Positions 1 to 8,769 of a stretch of 64,000 nt of DNA are shown here, piece by piece. The position numbers and the translations under genes were made by a program. The stretch comes from Roseomonas alba (GTDB lineage Bacteria > Pseudomonadota > Alphaproteobacteria > Acetobacterales > Acetobacteraceae), in assembly GCF_019430885.1 (NCBI RefSeq), contig NZ_JAHYBZ010000011.1:1-64000 (forward strand), written 5' to 3'. The notes under the pieces were generated by a model, which saw nothing but the letters and a program-made list of their open reading frames with translations, did no database searches and was not told the DNA's origin. Within the stretch, counting starts at the first letter, position 1; each line of letters opens with the position of its first letter.

Positions 1-147
1 GCTTTGCGTTTGAAGCCAGCGACACAATGCCCGCCAGATCGCCGCGCAGCACACCGGCAAGGTCACCCAACAAGCCGATCGCCAACTCACCATCCTCCAC
101 CAGCGCCCGCTCAACCCCACAAACGAAAGCCTCTTCCATCCATCGGC

Positions 148-342
148 CGCGGATCTGTGCCGCAAGCACCGGATCAGCGAGGCGACGTTCTACGCCTGGT
201 GTTCGAAGTATGGGGGCATGCAGGTGTCAGACGCGCGCAAGCTGACGACCTCGAGGAGGAAAACGCGCGGCTGAAGAAGCTGCTGGCGGCATCCATGCTC
301 AATGTCTCGACGCTGCGGGAGATGCTGGCAAAGGGCGTCTGA
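148..342 (+). pseudogene. IS3-family OrfA fragment, frameshifted
   Basis: One frame reads ADLCRKHRISEATFYAW then CSKYGGMQVSDARKL, the typical helix-turn-helix of IS407-type OrfA. The reading then moves to another frame near 245 and continues as a leucine-zipper-like DLEEENARLKKLLAASMLN segment up to the stop at 342. The first about 20 residues expected in the family are absent and the sequence before 145 is unrelated. The joint structure shows a truncated, frameshifted gene and not programmed OrfA/OrfB frameshifting, because the slip lies inside OrfA. Confidence 0.75.
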
Positions 343-365
343 CGCCCGGCTCGCGGCGGAAAGCC

Positions 366-935
366 GTGACCTGGGCCATCGAGGAAAAGGACTACTCGCA
401 GCACGGCGCCTGCCAGCTCGTCGGCATGGTGCCGAAGACGTACCGCTACGTCTCGCGGCGTCCTGATGATGGCGAGGTCCGCGTCAGGCCGCGGACGCTG
501 GCGAATGAACGCCGGCGGTTCGGCGTGCTGGCGGTGGTGGACGACTTCAGCCGCGAGTGCCTGGCGCTGGTGGCGGATACTTCGCTGTCGGGGCTGCGCG
601 TCGGGCGTGAGCTCGACCGGATCGTGGCGCTGCATGGCCGCCCGGCGATGATCGTCAGCGACAACGGCACCGAGCTGACCTCGCACGCGATGCTGCGCTG
701 GCAGCAGGAACGGGCCTCGGCACTACATCGCGCCGGGCAAGCCGCAGCAGAACGGGTTCGTCGAGAGCTTCAACGGCCGGTTCCGCGACGAACGCCTCAA
801 CGAGCCCCTGTTCGGCAGCCTGCCCGCGGCGCGCCGGATCCTCGAAGCCTGGAGGAGCGACTACAACACGACCCGCCCGCACACGAGCCTGAATGGGCTC
901 ACCTCAGCAGCCTTTGCAACCCGCCCCGCGTCGGG
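366..935 (+). pseudogene. IS3-family OrfB (DDE transposase), deleted and frameshifted
   Basis: The start reads MTWAIEEKDYSQHGACQLVG and continues to ANERRRFG, then jumps straight to VLAVVDDFSRECLALVADTS. About 60-100 residues that normally lie between these blocks, including the first catalytic Asp, are deleted. The second Asp is present (IVSDNGTEL). A frameshift near 715 moves the last part, with [20 protein letters not shown] and its catalytic Glu, to another frame, which runs to about 935. The gene is dead. Confidence 0.8.
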
Positions 936-1011
936 GCACATGGAGAACAGGCTCTGCCCACGAACGAGGGTTCTTTGGGGGCAGGGTCAGCCGCCATGCG
1001 GCGCGCCGCGG

Positions 1012-1104
1012 CACGGAGAGTAACGCCCTCGGTGTCGCGCGGCACGCCGCCGCATCGTCGGAACTGATATCGACAAATGCGATGGCTCCGCGGCGCCGGA
1101 CATC
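1012..1104 (-). pseudogene. Possible DCC-family thiol-disulfide oxidoreductase fragment
   Basis: A short minus-strand stretch reads DVRRRGAIAFVDIS followed by [14 protein letters not shown]. This resembles the centre of DCC/YuxK-type small oxidoreductases. The catalytic DxxCxxC region and the C-terminus are absent. It would be a scrap left between the aconitase gene and the IS element. The match is from memory of the family and is weak. Confidence 0.25.
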
Positions 1105-1117
1105 AGCCGGCGAGGCG

Positions 1118-3679
1118 TTACCCGGGTGCTGCACCGCTGCCGAAGCGGGCCACCATGCCGGGCAAGATGCCGCCGGTCAGCAGGTCCTGGGCTTCCTCCT
1201 CCGTTGCGATGGCGCAGAGCAGCCGCACTGTGCGGCTGCGGTTGCCGTCACGGAAGCGTGCCTCGATCGACCCGTCGGGGCGCAGTGCCTCCCGCAGGCC
1301 GGGAAGATCGATCTCCTCCGTCCCTGTCAGGCCGAGTGTCAGCTGCGTCTCCCCGGGGGGGAAGAGCAGCGGCAGCACGCCCATCGCGACCAGGTTGGCG
1401 CGATGGATGCGTTCGAAGCTCTCCGCGATGACGGCACGGATATTGAGGATGCGTGTTCCCTTCGCCGCCCAGTCGCGCGCCGAACCGGCGCCGTAGTTGC
1501 GCCCGCCGATCACCACCACCGGCACGCCCGCGGCCTGATAGGCTCGGGCAGCGGCGTAAATGGTCATCACCTCGTCCTGTGGCAGCAGGCGCGTGACGCC
1601 GCCCTCGCAGTCCGGCACCAGGCGGTTGCGCAGGCGGATATTGGCGAAGGTGCCGCGCGCCATCACGTCGTGGTTCACGCGCCGGGCGCTGTAGGATTGC
1701 AGATCGTCCGACGGTACGCCGCCCGCGATCAGCCACTGCCCGGCCTCGCTGTCGCGCCCGATGCGGCTGACCGGCGAGATGTGGTCCGTCGTCACGTCGT
1801 CGCCGAGCATCACCAGGATGCGCGCGCCCGTCACATCGCCGGCGAGGCTCGGCAAGGCCAGCGCACCTGTCGCGAAGGGTGATGGGCGCAGGAAGGTGCT
1901 GCCGGCCTCCCAGGCGAAGCGCGACGTCGTCGCGGCGGGCAGGGCCCGCCAGGCGGGTGGCCCGGCGAAAGCGAAGCGCGCGCGGCTGCTATAAAGTTCT
2001 GGCCGGATCCGCGCCTCGGCTTCCGCCACCGTCGCGTCGTCGGGCCAGATCTCGGACAGCAGGACGGGCTTGCCCGCCGCATCGGTGCCAATGGGGTCTC
2101 GCGTCAGGTCCAGGCGTAGATGACCCGCCAGCGCATAAGCGATGACCAGCGGCGGCGAAGCGAGGTAGCTCAGCCGGCAGGCAGGATGGATGCGGCCTTC
2201 GAAGTTGCGGTTGCCCGAGAGCACGGCGGCGACCTGCAGCCCGTCCCGCGCGACGGCCGCCTCGATGGCCGGGTCGAGCGGACCGGAATTGCCCATGCAG
2301 GTCATGCAGCCATGCCCGACCAGGGCGAAGCCGAGGGCTTCCAGATCGGCCAGAAGACCGGCTTCGGCGAGATAGTCCGTGACCGCGCGAGACCCCGGCT
2401 GGAGTGATGCCTTCACCCAGGGCCGCGCTGTCAGCCCGCGCTGCCGCGCGGCACGCGCGAGCAGCCCTGCGCGCAGCATCGAGGCCGGGTTGGCGGTGTT
2501 GGTGCAGCTCGTGATCGCGGCGAGGACGATGTCGCCGTCGACGATCGGCGCGGTGTCCTCGCGCGCGGGCGTAGCCGGCAGGCTTGCCGGCACCTCGGTC
2601 AGCCTCCGCCGTTGCGTCGGGCGCGACGGCCCCGCGACGCAGGGCTCCACGGCCGAGAGGTCAAAGGCGAGGGTTTCGTCGAAGGCGCGGCCGTCATCCG
2701 CGCGCCACAGCCCCTGCGTCTTGGCATAGGTCTCGACCAGCGCGACCTGCGTCTCGGCGCGGCCGGTCAGGCGAAGGTAGCGCAGGGTCTCCCCGTCGAT
2801 GGGGAAGAAGCCGGCCGTCGCGCCGTATTCCGGTGCCATGTTGGCGATGGTCGCGCGATCGGCGAGCGACAAGCCATCGAGCCCGGCCCCGTCGAATTCC
2901 ACAATCTTGCCGACCACCCCATGTGCCCGCAGACGCTCGGTCATGGCCAGTGCCAGATCCGTCGCGGTGACACCGGGCGCGAGCCGTCCCGCCAGCATGA
3001 CGCCCACGACCTTCGGCACGCGCATCGCGACCGCGCGGCCGAGCATCGCGCCGAGCGCCTCGATCCCGCCAACGCCCCAGCCGAGCACGCCGAGCGCATT
3101 CACCATGGTGCTGTGGCTGTCAGTGCCGAGCATCGAATCCGGGAAGGCCAGCCCGTCCCGCACCACCACGACATCCGCCAGGATCTCGAGGTTCATCTGG
3201 TGGCAGATGCCGGCCCCGGGTGGGATGACGCGCAGCTTGCGGAAGGCGCTCTCGGCCCAGCGAAGAAAGCGGTAGCGTTCATCATTGCGACGGAATTCGA
3301 GGGCGAGGTTGAAGGCTTCGGCATCCGGCGTGCCGTGGCGGTCCACCTCGACGGAATGGTCCACCACGATGTCGACCGGAATGGCCGGTTCCACCGTGGT
3401 GGGGTCCTCCGCCGCGTCGCGCAGCGCGGCGAGGTCGGCCAGCACCGGAATGCCGGAACTGTCCTGCATCAGGATGCGGGCGGGATGGAACCGCAGCGTC
3501 GCCTCGGCCGAACGCGCGGCGATCGCCGCCGCCGCCGTGGCGTCACCGTGGCGCAACGCGTCCTCGGCAAGGACCCGCAGGCTCGCGGGCAGCGTCCGGA
3601 AATCCGCTACCCCCTCCTGCTCGGCCGCGTTGAGCGACACATGCTCGATGCCATCCAGAAGCGGTCGGCGCCACGTCAT
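1118..3679 (-). CDS. acnA: Aconitate hydratase (AcnA/IRP-type aconitase family)
   Basis: This 853-residue cytosolic enzyme interconverts citrate and isocitrate, or a related hydroxy-tricarboxylate, through a [4Fe-4S] cluster. The three cluster cysteines are visible as TSCTNTANP (about C392) and GHGCMTCMGNSGP (about C458 and C461). The swivel domain has GDDVTTDHISPVSRIG, MARGTFANIRLRN and YGAGSARDWAAKGT, all AcnA-type signatures. It is slightly shorter than usual AcnA (about 890 residues). It lies downstream of a Bug receptor, a CoA-transferase and a second Bug receptor on the same strand, which suggests a role in catabolism of an imported carboxylic acid and not the housekeeping TCA cycle. 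The 49-bp gap to the next gene allows co-transcription. A methylaconitase-like specificity is possible. Confidence 0.9.
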   Translation of the reverse strand: MTWRRPLLDGIEHVSLNAAEQEGVADFRTLPASLRVLAEDALRHGDATAAAAIAARSAEATLRFHPARILMQDSSGIPVLADLAALRDAAEDPTTVEPAIPVDIVVDHSVEVDRHGTPDAEAFNLALEFRRNDERYRFLRWAESAFRKLRVIPPGAGICHQMNLEILADVVVVRDGLAFPDSMLGTDSHSTMVNALGVLGWGVGGIEALGAMLGRAVAMRVPKVVGVMLAGRLAPGVTATDLALAMTERLRAHGVVGKIVEFDGAGLDGLSLADRATIANMAPEYGATAGFFPIDGETLRYLRLTGRAETQVALVETYAKTQGLWRADDGRAFDETLAFDLSAVEPCVAGPSRPTQRRRLTEVPASLPATPAREDTAPIVDGDIVLAAITSCTNTANPASMLRAGLLARAARQRGLTARPWVKASLQPGSRAVTDYLAEAGLLADLEALGFALVGHGCMTCMGNSGPLDPAIEAAVARDGLQVAAVLSGNRNFEGRIHPACRLSYLASPPLVIAYALAGHLRLDLTRDPIGTDAAGKPVLLSEIWPDDATVAEAEARIRPELYSSRARFAFAGPPAWRALPAATTSRFAWEAGSTFLRPSPFATGALALPSLAGDVTGARILVMLGDDVTTDHISPVSRIGRDSEAGQWLIAGGVPSDDLQSYSARRVNHDVMARGTFANIRLRNRLVPDCEGGVTRLLPQDEVMTIYAAARAYQAAGVPVVVIGGRNYGAGSARDWAAKGTRILNIRAVIAESFERIHRANLVAMGVLPLLFPPGETQLTLGLTGTEEIDLPGLREALRPDGSIEARFRDGNRSRTVRLLCAIATEEEAQDLLTGGILPGMVARFGSGAAPG

Positions 3680-3728
3680 GCGGTTCAGTTCCTTGGATCA
3701 GTCGTGCAGGAAAGCGCGCCGCGCCGCA

Positions 3729-4709
3729 TCAGTCGATCCGCAGCCCGGCGTTCCGAATGACGTCCGCCCAGCGCTGCCGGTCCTCGGCCAGGAACTGGCC
3801 GAAGGCGGCCGGGGTGTCACTCGGATGCAGCTCGACGCCTTCCTCGGCCATGCGCTGGCGCACCGCGGGGTCGTTCAGCGTCTCGTTCAGCGCGCGATGC
3901 AGCGTGGCGACGATCGGGCCAGGCGTTCCGCCGGCGCCGACCAACCCATACCAGGTGGTGATGATGATCTCCGGAAAGCCCTGCTCGGCAGTGGTCGGCA
4001 GGTCCGGCAGGATCTCGCTGCGCGTGGGGGAGGCCAGGGCGATGCCGCGCAGCGTGCCATCGGCGAGGAAGGGCTTCAGTGGCGCCGCGGCATTGGTAAT
4101 GAGGTTGACACGGCCGGCCAGCACGTCGGTCAACGCCGGTGCCGTCCCGCGGTAGGGCACATGGTCGAGCGTCACGCCGAGTTTCTGTGCGAGCAGCGCG
4201 CCGGCGGCATGGCCCGTCGTGCCGACGCCGGCCGTGCCATAGGAGAGCGGCGGGTTTGCGCTGCGCGCCAGGTCGCGCAGCTCGCCCATGGTGCGGGCGT
4301 TCACGCCAGGATTCACGGCGATCACGTTCGGCGCGTCACCGATAAAGCCGATGGGCGTGAAGTCGCTGGTGAGGTTGTAGGGCATGCGTGGCTGTACCAG
4401 GCTGCTGAGCACGAAGCTGCCGCTGCCCGCGAGCAGCATCGTGTAGCCATCGGGCCGCGACTTGGCGACGATGTCGTTGCCGAGGATGCCGCCGGCCCCA
4501 CCGCGATTCTCCACCACGACGGGCTGCTTCAGCCGCGCGCCCATCCCCTCGGCGATGAGCCGCCCGACCACGTCGTTGCTGCCACCCGCCGCGAAGGGAA
4601 TGACCAGGCGCAGCGGCCGGTCGGGGAAGGTCTGCTGGGCGCAGGCATACCCTGCCGAAAGCGTGAGTATCGGTGCGGCAAGGAGCAAGGAACGACGTTC
4701 GATCGGCAT
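3729..4709 (-). CDS. Bug/TctC-family periplasmic tripartite tricarboxylate receptor
   Basis: The product is a 326-residue solute-binding protein with an N-terminal signal peptide (RRSLLLAAPILTLSAGYACAQ) and the family landmarks LRLVIPFAAGGSNDVVGR near residue 34, VVVENRGGAGG and SYGTAGVGTTGHAAG. Such proteins bind carboxylic or amino acids in the periplasm for TctAB-type transporters. No tctA or tctB lies in this window, so the membrane partner must be elsewhere or the protein serves as a sensor. It sits between the aconitase and the CoA-transferase, and its ligand is probably the acid they process. Confidence 0.88.
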   Translation of the reverse strand: MPIERRSLLLAAPILTLSAGYACAQQTFPDRPLRLVIPFAAGGSNDVVGRLIAEGMGARLKQPVVVENRGGAGGILGNDIVAKSRPDGYTMLLAGSGSFVLSSLVQPRMPYNLTSDFTPIGFIGDAPNVIAVNPGVNARTMGELRDLARSANPPLSYGTAGVGTTGHAAGALLAQKLGVTLDHVPYRGTAPALTDVLAGRVNLITNAAAPLKPFLADGTLRGIALASPTRSEILPDLPTTAEQGFPEIIITTWYGLVGAGGTPGPIVATLHRALNETLNDPAVRQRMAEEGVELHPSDTPAAFGQFLAEDRQRWADVIRNAGLRID

Positions 4710-4771
4710 GACTGCTGCTTCCTGGACTGGGGATGAAGGCGATGGGGCGACGGCGCTTCGTGCGACTGGGC

Positions 4772-5944
4772 TCAGACCGCCGGCTGGTCGCGCCGGACCG
4801 TCGCCAGGATCTCTGCGGTGTGCTGGCCCGGTGCGGGCAGATCGCTACGCACGCCAAGCCGCTCGTCACCGAACTGCAGGGGCAGGGCCGGCACCCGCGC
4901 CTGCCGTCCATCCGGCAGGGTGAGCGAAAGCAGCCCGCCGCCGGCGTTGAGGTGCGGGTCCTCGAATAGGTCCCCTGGCGCATTGATGCGGGCGAAAGGC
5001 AGGCCGGCCTTCAGGCACAGCGCCTCCAGCTCGGCCACCGGGCGTGTGCCGAGCAGGCTCTGCACCAGCGGGATCAGCGTCTCCCGCGCGGCGGACCGCG
5101 CGTTGTTGGTGGCATAGGCGGGATCGAGCAGTGCGGGTTCGCCGAGCGCCTCAGTGAAGATCTGCCACTGCCGTTCGGTGACGACGCCGATGAAGATGCT
5201 GACGCCGTCACTCGCCTGGAAGACGTCGTAGACGCCCCAGGACCGCTTGCCGGCAGCCATCGAGGGCGGTGCCGTGCCGGTGATAGCCTGCTGCAGCATG
5301 TGGGTCGAGACGAGGAAGGCCGCGTTCTCGAACAGGCCGGACTGGATGTGGCGACCGCGTCCCGTCTCCTCGCGCTGGCGCAGCGCGGCGAGGATGCCGA
5401 TGGCGCCGAACATGCCGCCCATCATGTCGTTCACCGGCGCGCCCGCGCGCAGCGGGCGGCCAGGCGGGCCGGTCATCACGGCGAGGCCGCTCATCATCTG
5501 CACCACCTCGTCCAGCGCGGTGCGCTGTTCGTAGGGGCCGGAGAGGAAACCCTTCAGCGAGCAATAGACGAGGCGCGGGTTGCGGGCCGACAGCGGGGCA
5601 TAGCCGAGGCCCTTCGCCTCCAGGCCGCCGGGGCGGAAATTCTCGATCAGCACGTCGGCGCCGTCGATCAGGCGGCGGAGTGCCTCCAGCTCCTCGGGAT
5701 TCTCGAGATCGACCTGCACCGACTTCTTGTTGCGGCTAAAGGCGGCGAAGAAGCCGGTGCCGGCGCTGGTCAGGTAGCGCGTGCGGTCGCCCTTGCCGGG
5801 CGGTTCCACCTTGATGACCTCGGCGCCGAGATCGGCGAGGACGAGGCCACAGGTAGGCCCCATGACCATGTGGGAGAACTCGACGACACGGATGCCGGCG
5901 AGCGGCAGGGATTCGGCCGTGGTCACGGGGCCCTCCTCATTCAT
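4772..5944 (-). CDS. Class III (CaiB/BaiF) CoA-transferase
   Basis: The product (390 residues from the upstream ATG) has the class III CoA-transferase fold: IRVVEFSHMVMGPTCGLVLADLGAEVIKVEPP near the N-terminus, IENFRPGG, and a DEVVQMMSGLAVMTG segment that carries the conserved aspartate expected to form the acyl anhydride. These enzymes move CoA between carboxylic acids. The ATG at 5944 overlaps the stop of the upstream receptor gene by 4 bp (ATGA). A GTG at 5926 with a strong GAGGAGG box just upstream may be the real start, giving VTTAESLPLAG. Paired with the receptors and aconitase, it probably activates the imported acid. Confidence 0.87.
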   Translation of the reverse strand: MNEEGPVTTAESLPLAGIRVVEFSHMVMGPTCGLVLADLGAEVIKVEPPGKGDRTRYLTSAGTGFFAAFSRNKKSVQVDLENPEELEALRRLIDGADVLIENFRPGGLEAKGLGYAPLSARNPRLVYCSLKGFLSGPYEQRTALDEVVQMMSGLAVMTGPPGRPLRAGAPVNDMMGGMFGAIGILAALRQREETGRGRHIQSGLFENAAFLVSTHMLQQAITGTAPPSMAAGKRSWGVYDVFQASDGVSIFIGVVTERQWQIFTEALGEPALLDPAYATNNARSAARETLIPLVQSLLGTRPVAELEALCLKAGLPFARINAPGDLFEDPHLNAGGGLLSLTLPDGRQARVPALPLQFGDERLGVRSDLPAPGQHTAEILATVRRDQPAV

Positions 5945-6933
5945 TGCGGATTGATGCCGGCGTCGCGCAGCACGCGTTCCCAGCGCGCCATCTCGGCCTC
6001 GACATAGGCACGCGCTTGGTCCGGCGTGCTGGCGACGATGCGTTCGGCGCCGAGATCCATGAAGCGCGAGCGCAACGGGCCGTCGCCGAGGATGCCGGCG
6101 ATCTCCTGCTGCATTCGGCCGAGGATCTGCGCAGGCGTGCCGGTGGGGGCGAGAACCACCTGCCAGACGCTGACGGTCGCCTCCGGATAGCCGAGTTCGG
6201 CCATGGTCGGCACGTCCGGCATCAGCGTGCTGCGCTCCGCCGAAGTGACGGCGAGCGCGCGCACCTGGCCGGACTTCGCGAGCGGGAAGCCGGTGACGCC
6301 GGCATCGACCAGCATCTCGATGCGCCCGGCGATCAGGTCCTGCGCCGCAGGCGCGCCGCCGCGATAGGGGATTTCCTGCATGCGCAGCCCCGCCGCGCGG
6401 GTGACCAGCAGGGCGGCGAGCTGAAGCATGCCGCCGGTGCCGGTACTGCCATAGCCGAAGTCGCCCGGCTTGGCGCGGACATGCTCGGCGAACTCCGCGA
6501 AGGTGCGGGTGGGGGTGCTGTTCGGAACCAGCACCACCATCGGCCCTTCGGCGAGCACGGTGACAGGAGTGAGATCCTTCGCAGGGTCGTAGTCGAGCCG
6601 CGCATAAAGCGCGCGGTTCACCGCATGGGCGGTGTTGGTGAAGAGGAAGGTCGCGCCATCCGGCCGCGCCCGTGCCACCGACGCGGCGCCGATGTTGCCG
6701 CCCGCGCCGGTGCGGTTCTCCACCACGACGCGCTGGGGCAAGCGCTGCGACAGCGTGTCCGAGAGCAGGCGCCCGATGACGTCAGTCGCCCCGCCCGCGG
6801 CATAAGGCAGCACCATGCGGATGGGCTGATTCGGCCAGTCGGATCCCGACTGGGCGCCCGCGGGGCGTGATGCGGCGAAGGCGCCGCCAGCGGTTGCCGA
6901 CAGCAAGGCACGACGCGGCAGGGAGATAGTCAT
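5941..6933 (-). CDS. Bug/TctC-family periplasmic receptor
   Basis: I place the start at 6933 (MTISLPRRALLSATAGG) because a GAGGAAGGA box precedes it; the open frame continues 12 codons upstream. The mature part shows IRMVLPYAAGGATDVIGR, VVVENRTGAGGNIGAAS and FGYGSTGTGGMLQLAAL, diagnostic of Bug receptors. It is the first gene of the minus-strand block and is translationally coupled to the CoA-transferase through ATGA. It diverges from the IclR gene across an AT-rich region with repeats, so the regulator probably controls it. Confidence 0.88.
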   Translation of the reverse strand: MTISLPRRALLSATAGGAFAASRPAGAQSGSDWPNQPIRMVLPYAAGGATDVIGRLLSDTLSQRLPQRVVVENRTGAGGNIGAASVARARPDGATFLFTNTAHAVNRALYARLDYDPAKDLTPVTVLAEGPMVVLVPNSTPTRTFAEFAEHVRAKPGDFGYGSTGTGGMLQLAALLVTRAAGLRMQEIPYRGGAPAAQDLIAGRIEMLVDAGVTGFPLAKSGQVRALAVTSAERSTLMPDVPTMAELGYPEATVSVWQVVLAPTGTPAQILGRMQQEIAGILGDGPLRSRFMDLGAERIVASTPDQARAYVEAEMARWERVLRDAGINPQ

Positions 6934-6972
6934 GGACGTCCTTCCTCTGTTCCTCGGTGGTCCTGTCATCTT

Positions 6973-7011
6973 TAATTTCTATTTGACAGAAATTATTTCT
7001 ATTATTAGAAA
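6973..7011. promoter_or_regulatory. Divergent promoter with candidate IclR operators
   Basis: An unusually AT-rich stretch lies between the divergent Bug and IclR genes. It holds a perfect inverted repeat TAATTTCT (6973-6980) and AGAAATTA (6988-6995) with a 7-bp spacer, a second TTTCT (6996-7000) and AGAAA (7007-7011), and a 9-bp direct repeat ATTTCTATT at 6975-6983 and 6995-7003, a 20-bp offset of about two helical turns. TTGACA at 6983-6988 followed after 17 bp by TAGAAA could be the plus-strand promoter. Binding by the adjacent IclR protein is an inference. Confidence 0.6.
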
Positions 7012-7044
7012 AATAAGCCAGCCGCTCTCGCGCTGTCAAACCTG

Positions 7045-7833
7045 ATGGCGTGGCGGCGCCCGTCATGGATGCCGCAGATGACAACCCCACCAGATGGATC
7101 GAACGCATTGCGGCGACGGGGACGGCCGCGGACATCCTCGGCACCCGACGCGGTCATTCCCTCAGGCGTTGATTCCGTCGAACGGGCCCTGACAATCCTG
7201 GAAGCCTTCAATGGCGGCGTCCCGTCGCTTTCGCTCGCGGATCTCGCGGGGCGGACAGGGCTCTACCCCAGCACCATTCTGCGCATCGCCACATCGCTTG
7301 ACCGCTTCGGCTATCTGCATCGTGGCAAGGGAGGGCAGTTCCGGCTCGGGCCGGCGGTGCTGCGCCTCGGTCTGCATTACCGCAACGCCTTCGACCTCGC
7401 CGACTATGTGCGGCCGGCGCTGGATCGCGTGGTGGAGCGGACGGGGGAGACCTCGACCTTCTTCGTTCGGGAGGGCGATCGCCGCGTCTGCCTCTACCGC
7501 CGGGAATCGCCACGCACGCTCCGTTACCACATCGACGAGGGTGCCATACTGCCGCTCGACCGGGGCGCGGGCGGGCATGTGCTCTTGGCCTTCACCGGCG
7601 GAGCGTCGCCGGCGCTGGAGGAGGTGCGGACGCGACGGATCGCCGCCTCGGTCGGGGAGCGCGACCCCGAGATCGCGGCGATCGCCGCACCAGTATTCGG
7701 GCGGGACGATGGCTTCCTGGGCGCGCTGGGCATCAGCGGGCCGCGCGCGCGCTTCGAAGGTGTGGCACTGGATGCGTTGATCGCGACGCTTGCCGCCGAA
7801 GCGAAGGCGCTCAGCCGGGCGCTGGGCTGTTGA
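7045..7833 (+). CDS. IclR-family transcriptional regulator
   Basis: The 262-residue protein has an N-terminal winged helix-turn-helix (VDSVERALTILEAFNG, then LADLAGRTGLYPSTILRIATSLDRFGYL) and a C-terminal IclR effector domain (LRLGLHYRNAFDLADYVRPALDRVVERTGETSTFFV, later GALGISGPRARF). These regulators respond to small aromatic or carboxylic acids. It is transcribed away from the Bug/CoA-transferase/Bug/aconitase block and probably controls it and itself. ATG at 7078 (MTTPPDGSN) is an alternative start; neither has a clear ribosome-binding site. Confidence 0.88.
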   Translation: MAWRRPSWMPQMTTPPDGSNALRRRGRPRTSSAPDAVIPSGVDSVERALTILEAFNGGVPSLSLADLAGRTGLYPSTILRIATSLDRFGYLHRGKGGQFRLGPAVLRLGLHYRNAFDLADYVRPALDRVVERTGETSTFFVREGDRRVCLYRRESPRTLRYHIDEGAILPLDRGAGGHVLLAFTGGASPALEEVRTRRIAASVGERDPEIAAIAAPVFGRDDGFLGALGISGPRARFEGVALDALIATLAAEAKALSRALGC

Positions 7834-7896
7834 TGCGCCGGGCCGGAGCGCGTCGGGGCGACGGTATGATGTCCGGCGAAGCGGGGGCCTGACACC

Positions 7897-8749
7897 TCAT
7901 CGCTCGATGATCCATTCTGCCTGCCGGGTGCCATTCAGCGCCATCCCCTGCAGCATCGCGACGAGCAGATTCTCGACACGTGCCGACGACCGCGTCACCG
8001 CCCGGGGCGGGCTGCGGACGAGGTAGATCGGGCGCCGGATCACCGGCCGTCCCAAGGGCGCCGCAGCAAGCCGCCCCGTGGCCAGGTCGTCCAGCACGGC
8101 CGAATGGGACAGCGCGGCGAAGCCATGCCCGGCCGCCACCAGCGTCCGGATATGGTTGAGTGAATCCAGCTCGATGCCGGCATCGAGGGTCACGCCTCAG
8201 GCTTGGCTCTTCCGGTCGACGAACTGCCGCAGGCCATGGCCGCGCTTCGGCATGATCAGCGGGTGGCAGGCGGCCTCGGGCAACGGTACAGGACCGGCCG
8301 CCATGCCGCCCCCGGCCCCGACGGCCCAAAGCTGCTGGGCGGACCGACCAGGCAGCATTGCTCGAGGGCGAGACGCCGGATGGAGAGATGCTCCAGCGCC
8401 TGCGTGTGATGCAGGATGCCAAGCTCGATCCGCCCGTCCTACAGCCACGCCAGGATGTGGCCCGAGAAGGCTTCGTCGAGTTGGATCGTAACGTCGGGCA
8501 GGGTTTCGCGCGCGGCGACGATCAACCGCGCGCCGACCTTGCTGCTGATCGAGCTGGGCTGGCCGATCGTCACCGAAGCGGGCCTGCCGAGGTCGGACTG
8601 GCGGGCCTCGATCCTGGCGCGGTCCATGTGGCGCAGGATGACGCACGCGTGTTTCTGGAAGATGCGGCCGGCATCGGTCAGCCGGACGTCGCGGTCGAAC
8701 AGCCACATGCCGAGTTCATCCTAGAGCCGCAGGTCGTGCCGGCCGGATT
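7897..8749 (-). pseudogene. LysR-family regulator, inactivated by two amber codons and a frameshift
   Basis: Fragments in LysR order are readable on the minus strand. DELGMWLFDRDVRLTDAGRIF lies just after the missing recognition helix, then ASVTIGQPSSISSKVGARLIV, then the C-terminal effector half (GIELDSLNHIRTLVAAGHGFA). In-frame TAG codons stand at 8721-8723, where an acidic residue of the ...EDELG motif is expected, and at 8439-8441, inside ILAWLxDGRIELGIL. A frameshift lies between about 8210 and 8340, and the HTH is lost at the 5' end. The gene is non-functional. Confidence 0.8.
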
Positions 8750-8769
8750 CGCGATCGCTGGGCGGCCGG

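Larger units (their letters stand above)
145..990 (+). mobile_element. Degenerate IS3-family insertion sequence (IS407-like group)
   Basis: The element holds an OrfA fragment followed by an OrfB fragment, the normal IS3 two-frame layout, and ends in a G-rich stretch with GGGGGCAGGGTCA near 976-989 that looks like an IS3-type terminal repeat. The 5' end of OrfA is missing, OrfA carries a frameshift, and OrfB carries an internal deletion and a frameshift. The left terminus is not visible, so the upstream limit is approximate. It cannot transpose by itself. Confidence 0.75.

Noticed and set aside
148-342. Programmed frameshift between IS3 OrfA and OrfB
   Set aside because: The shift lies inside the OrfA HTH/leucine-zipper part, and OrfB has a separate deletion and frameshift, so this is decay.
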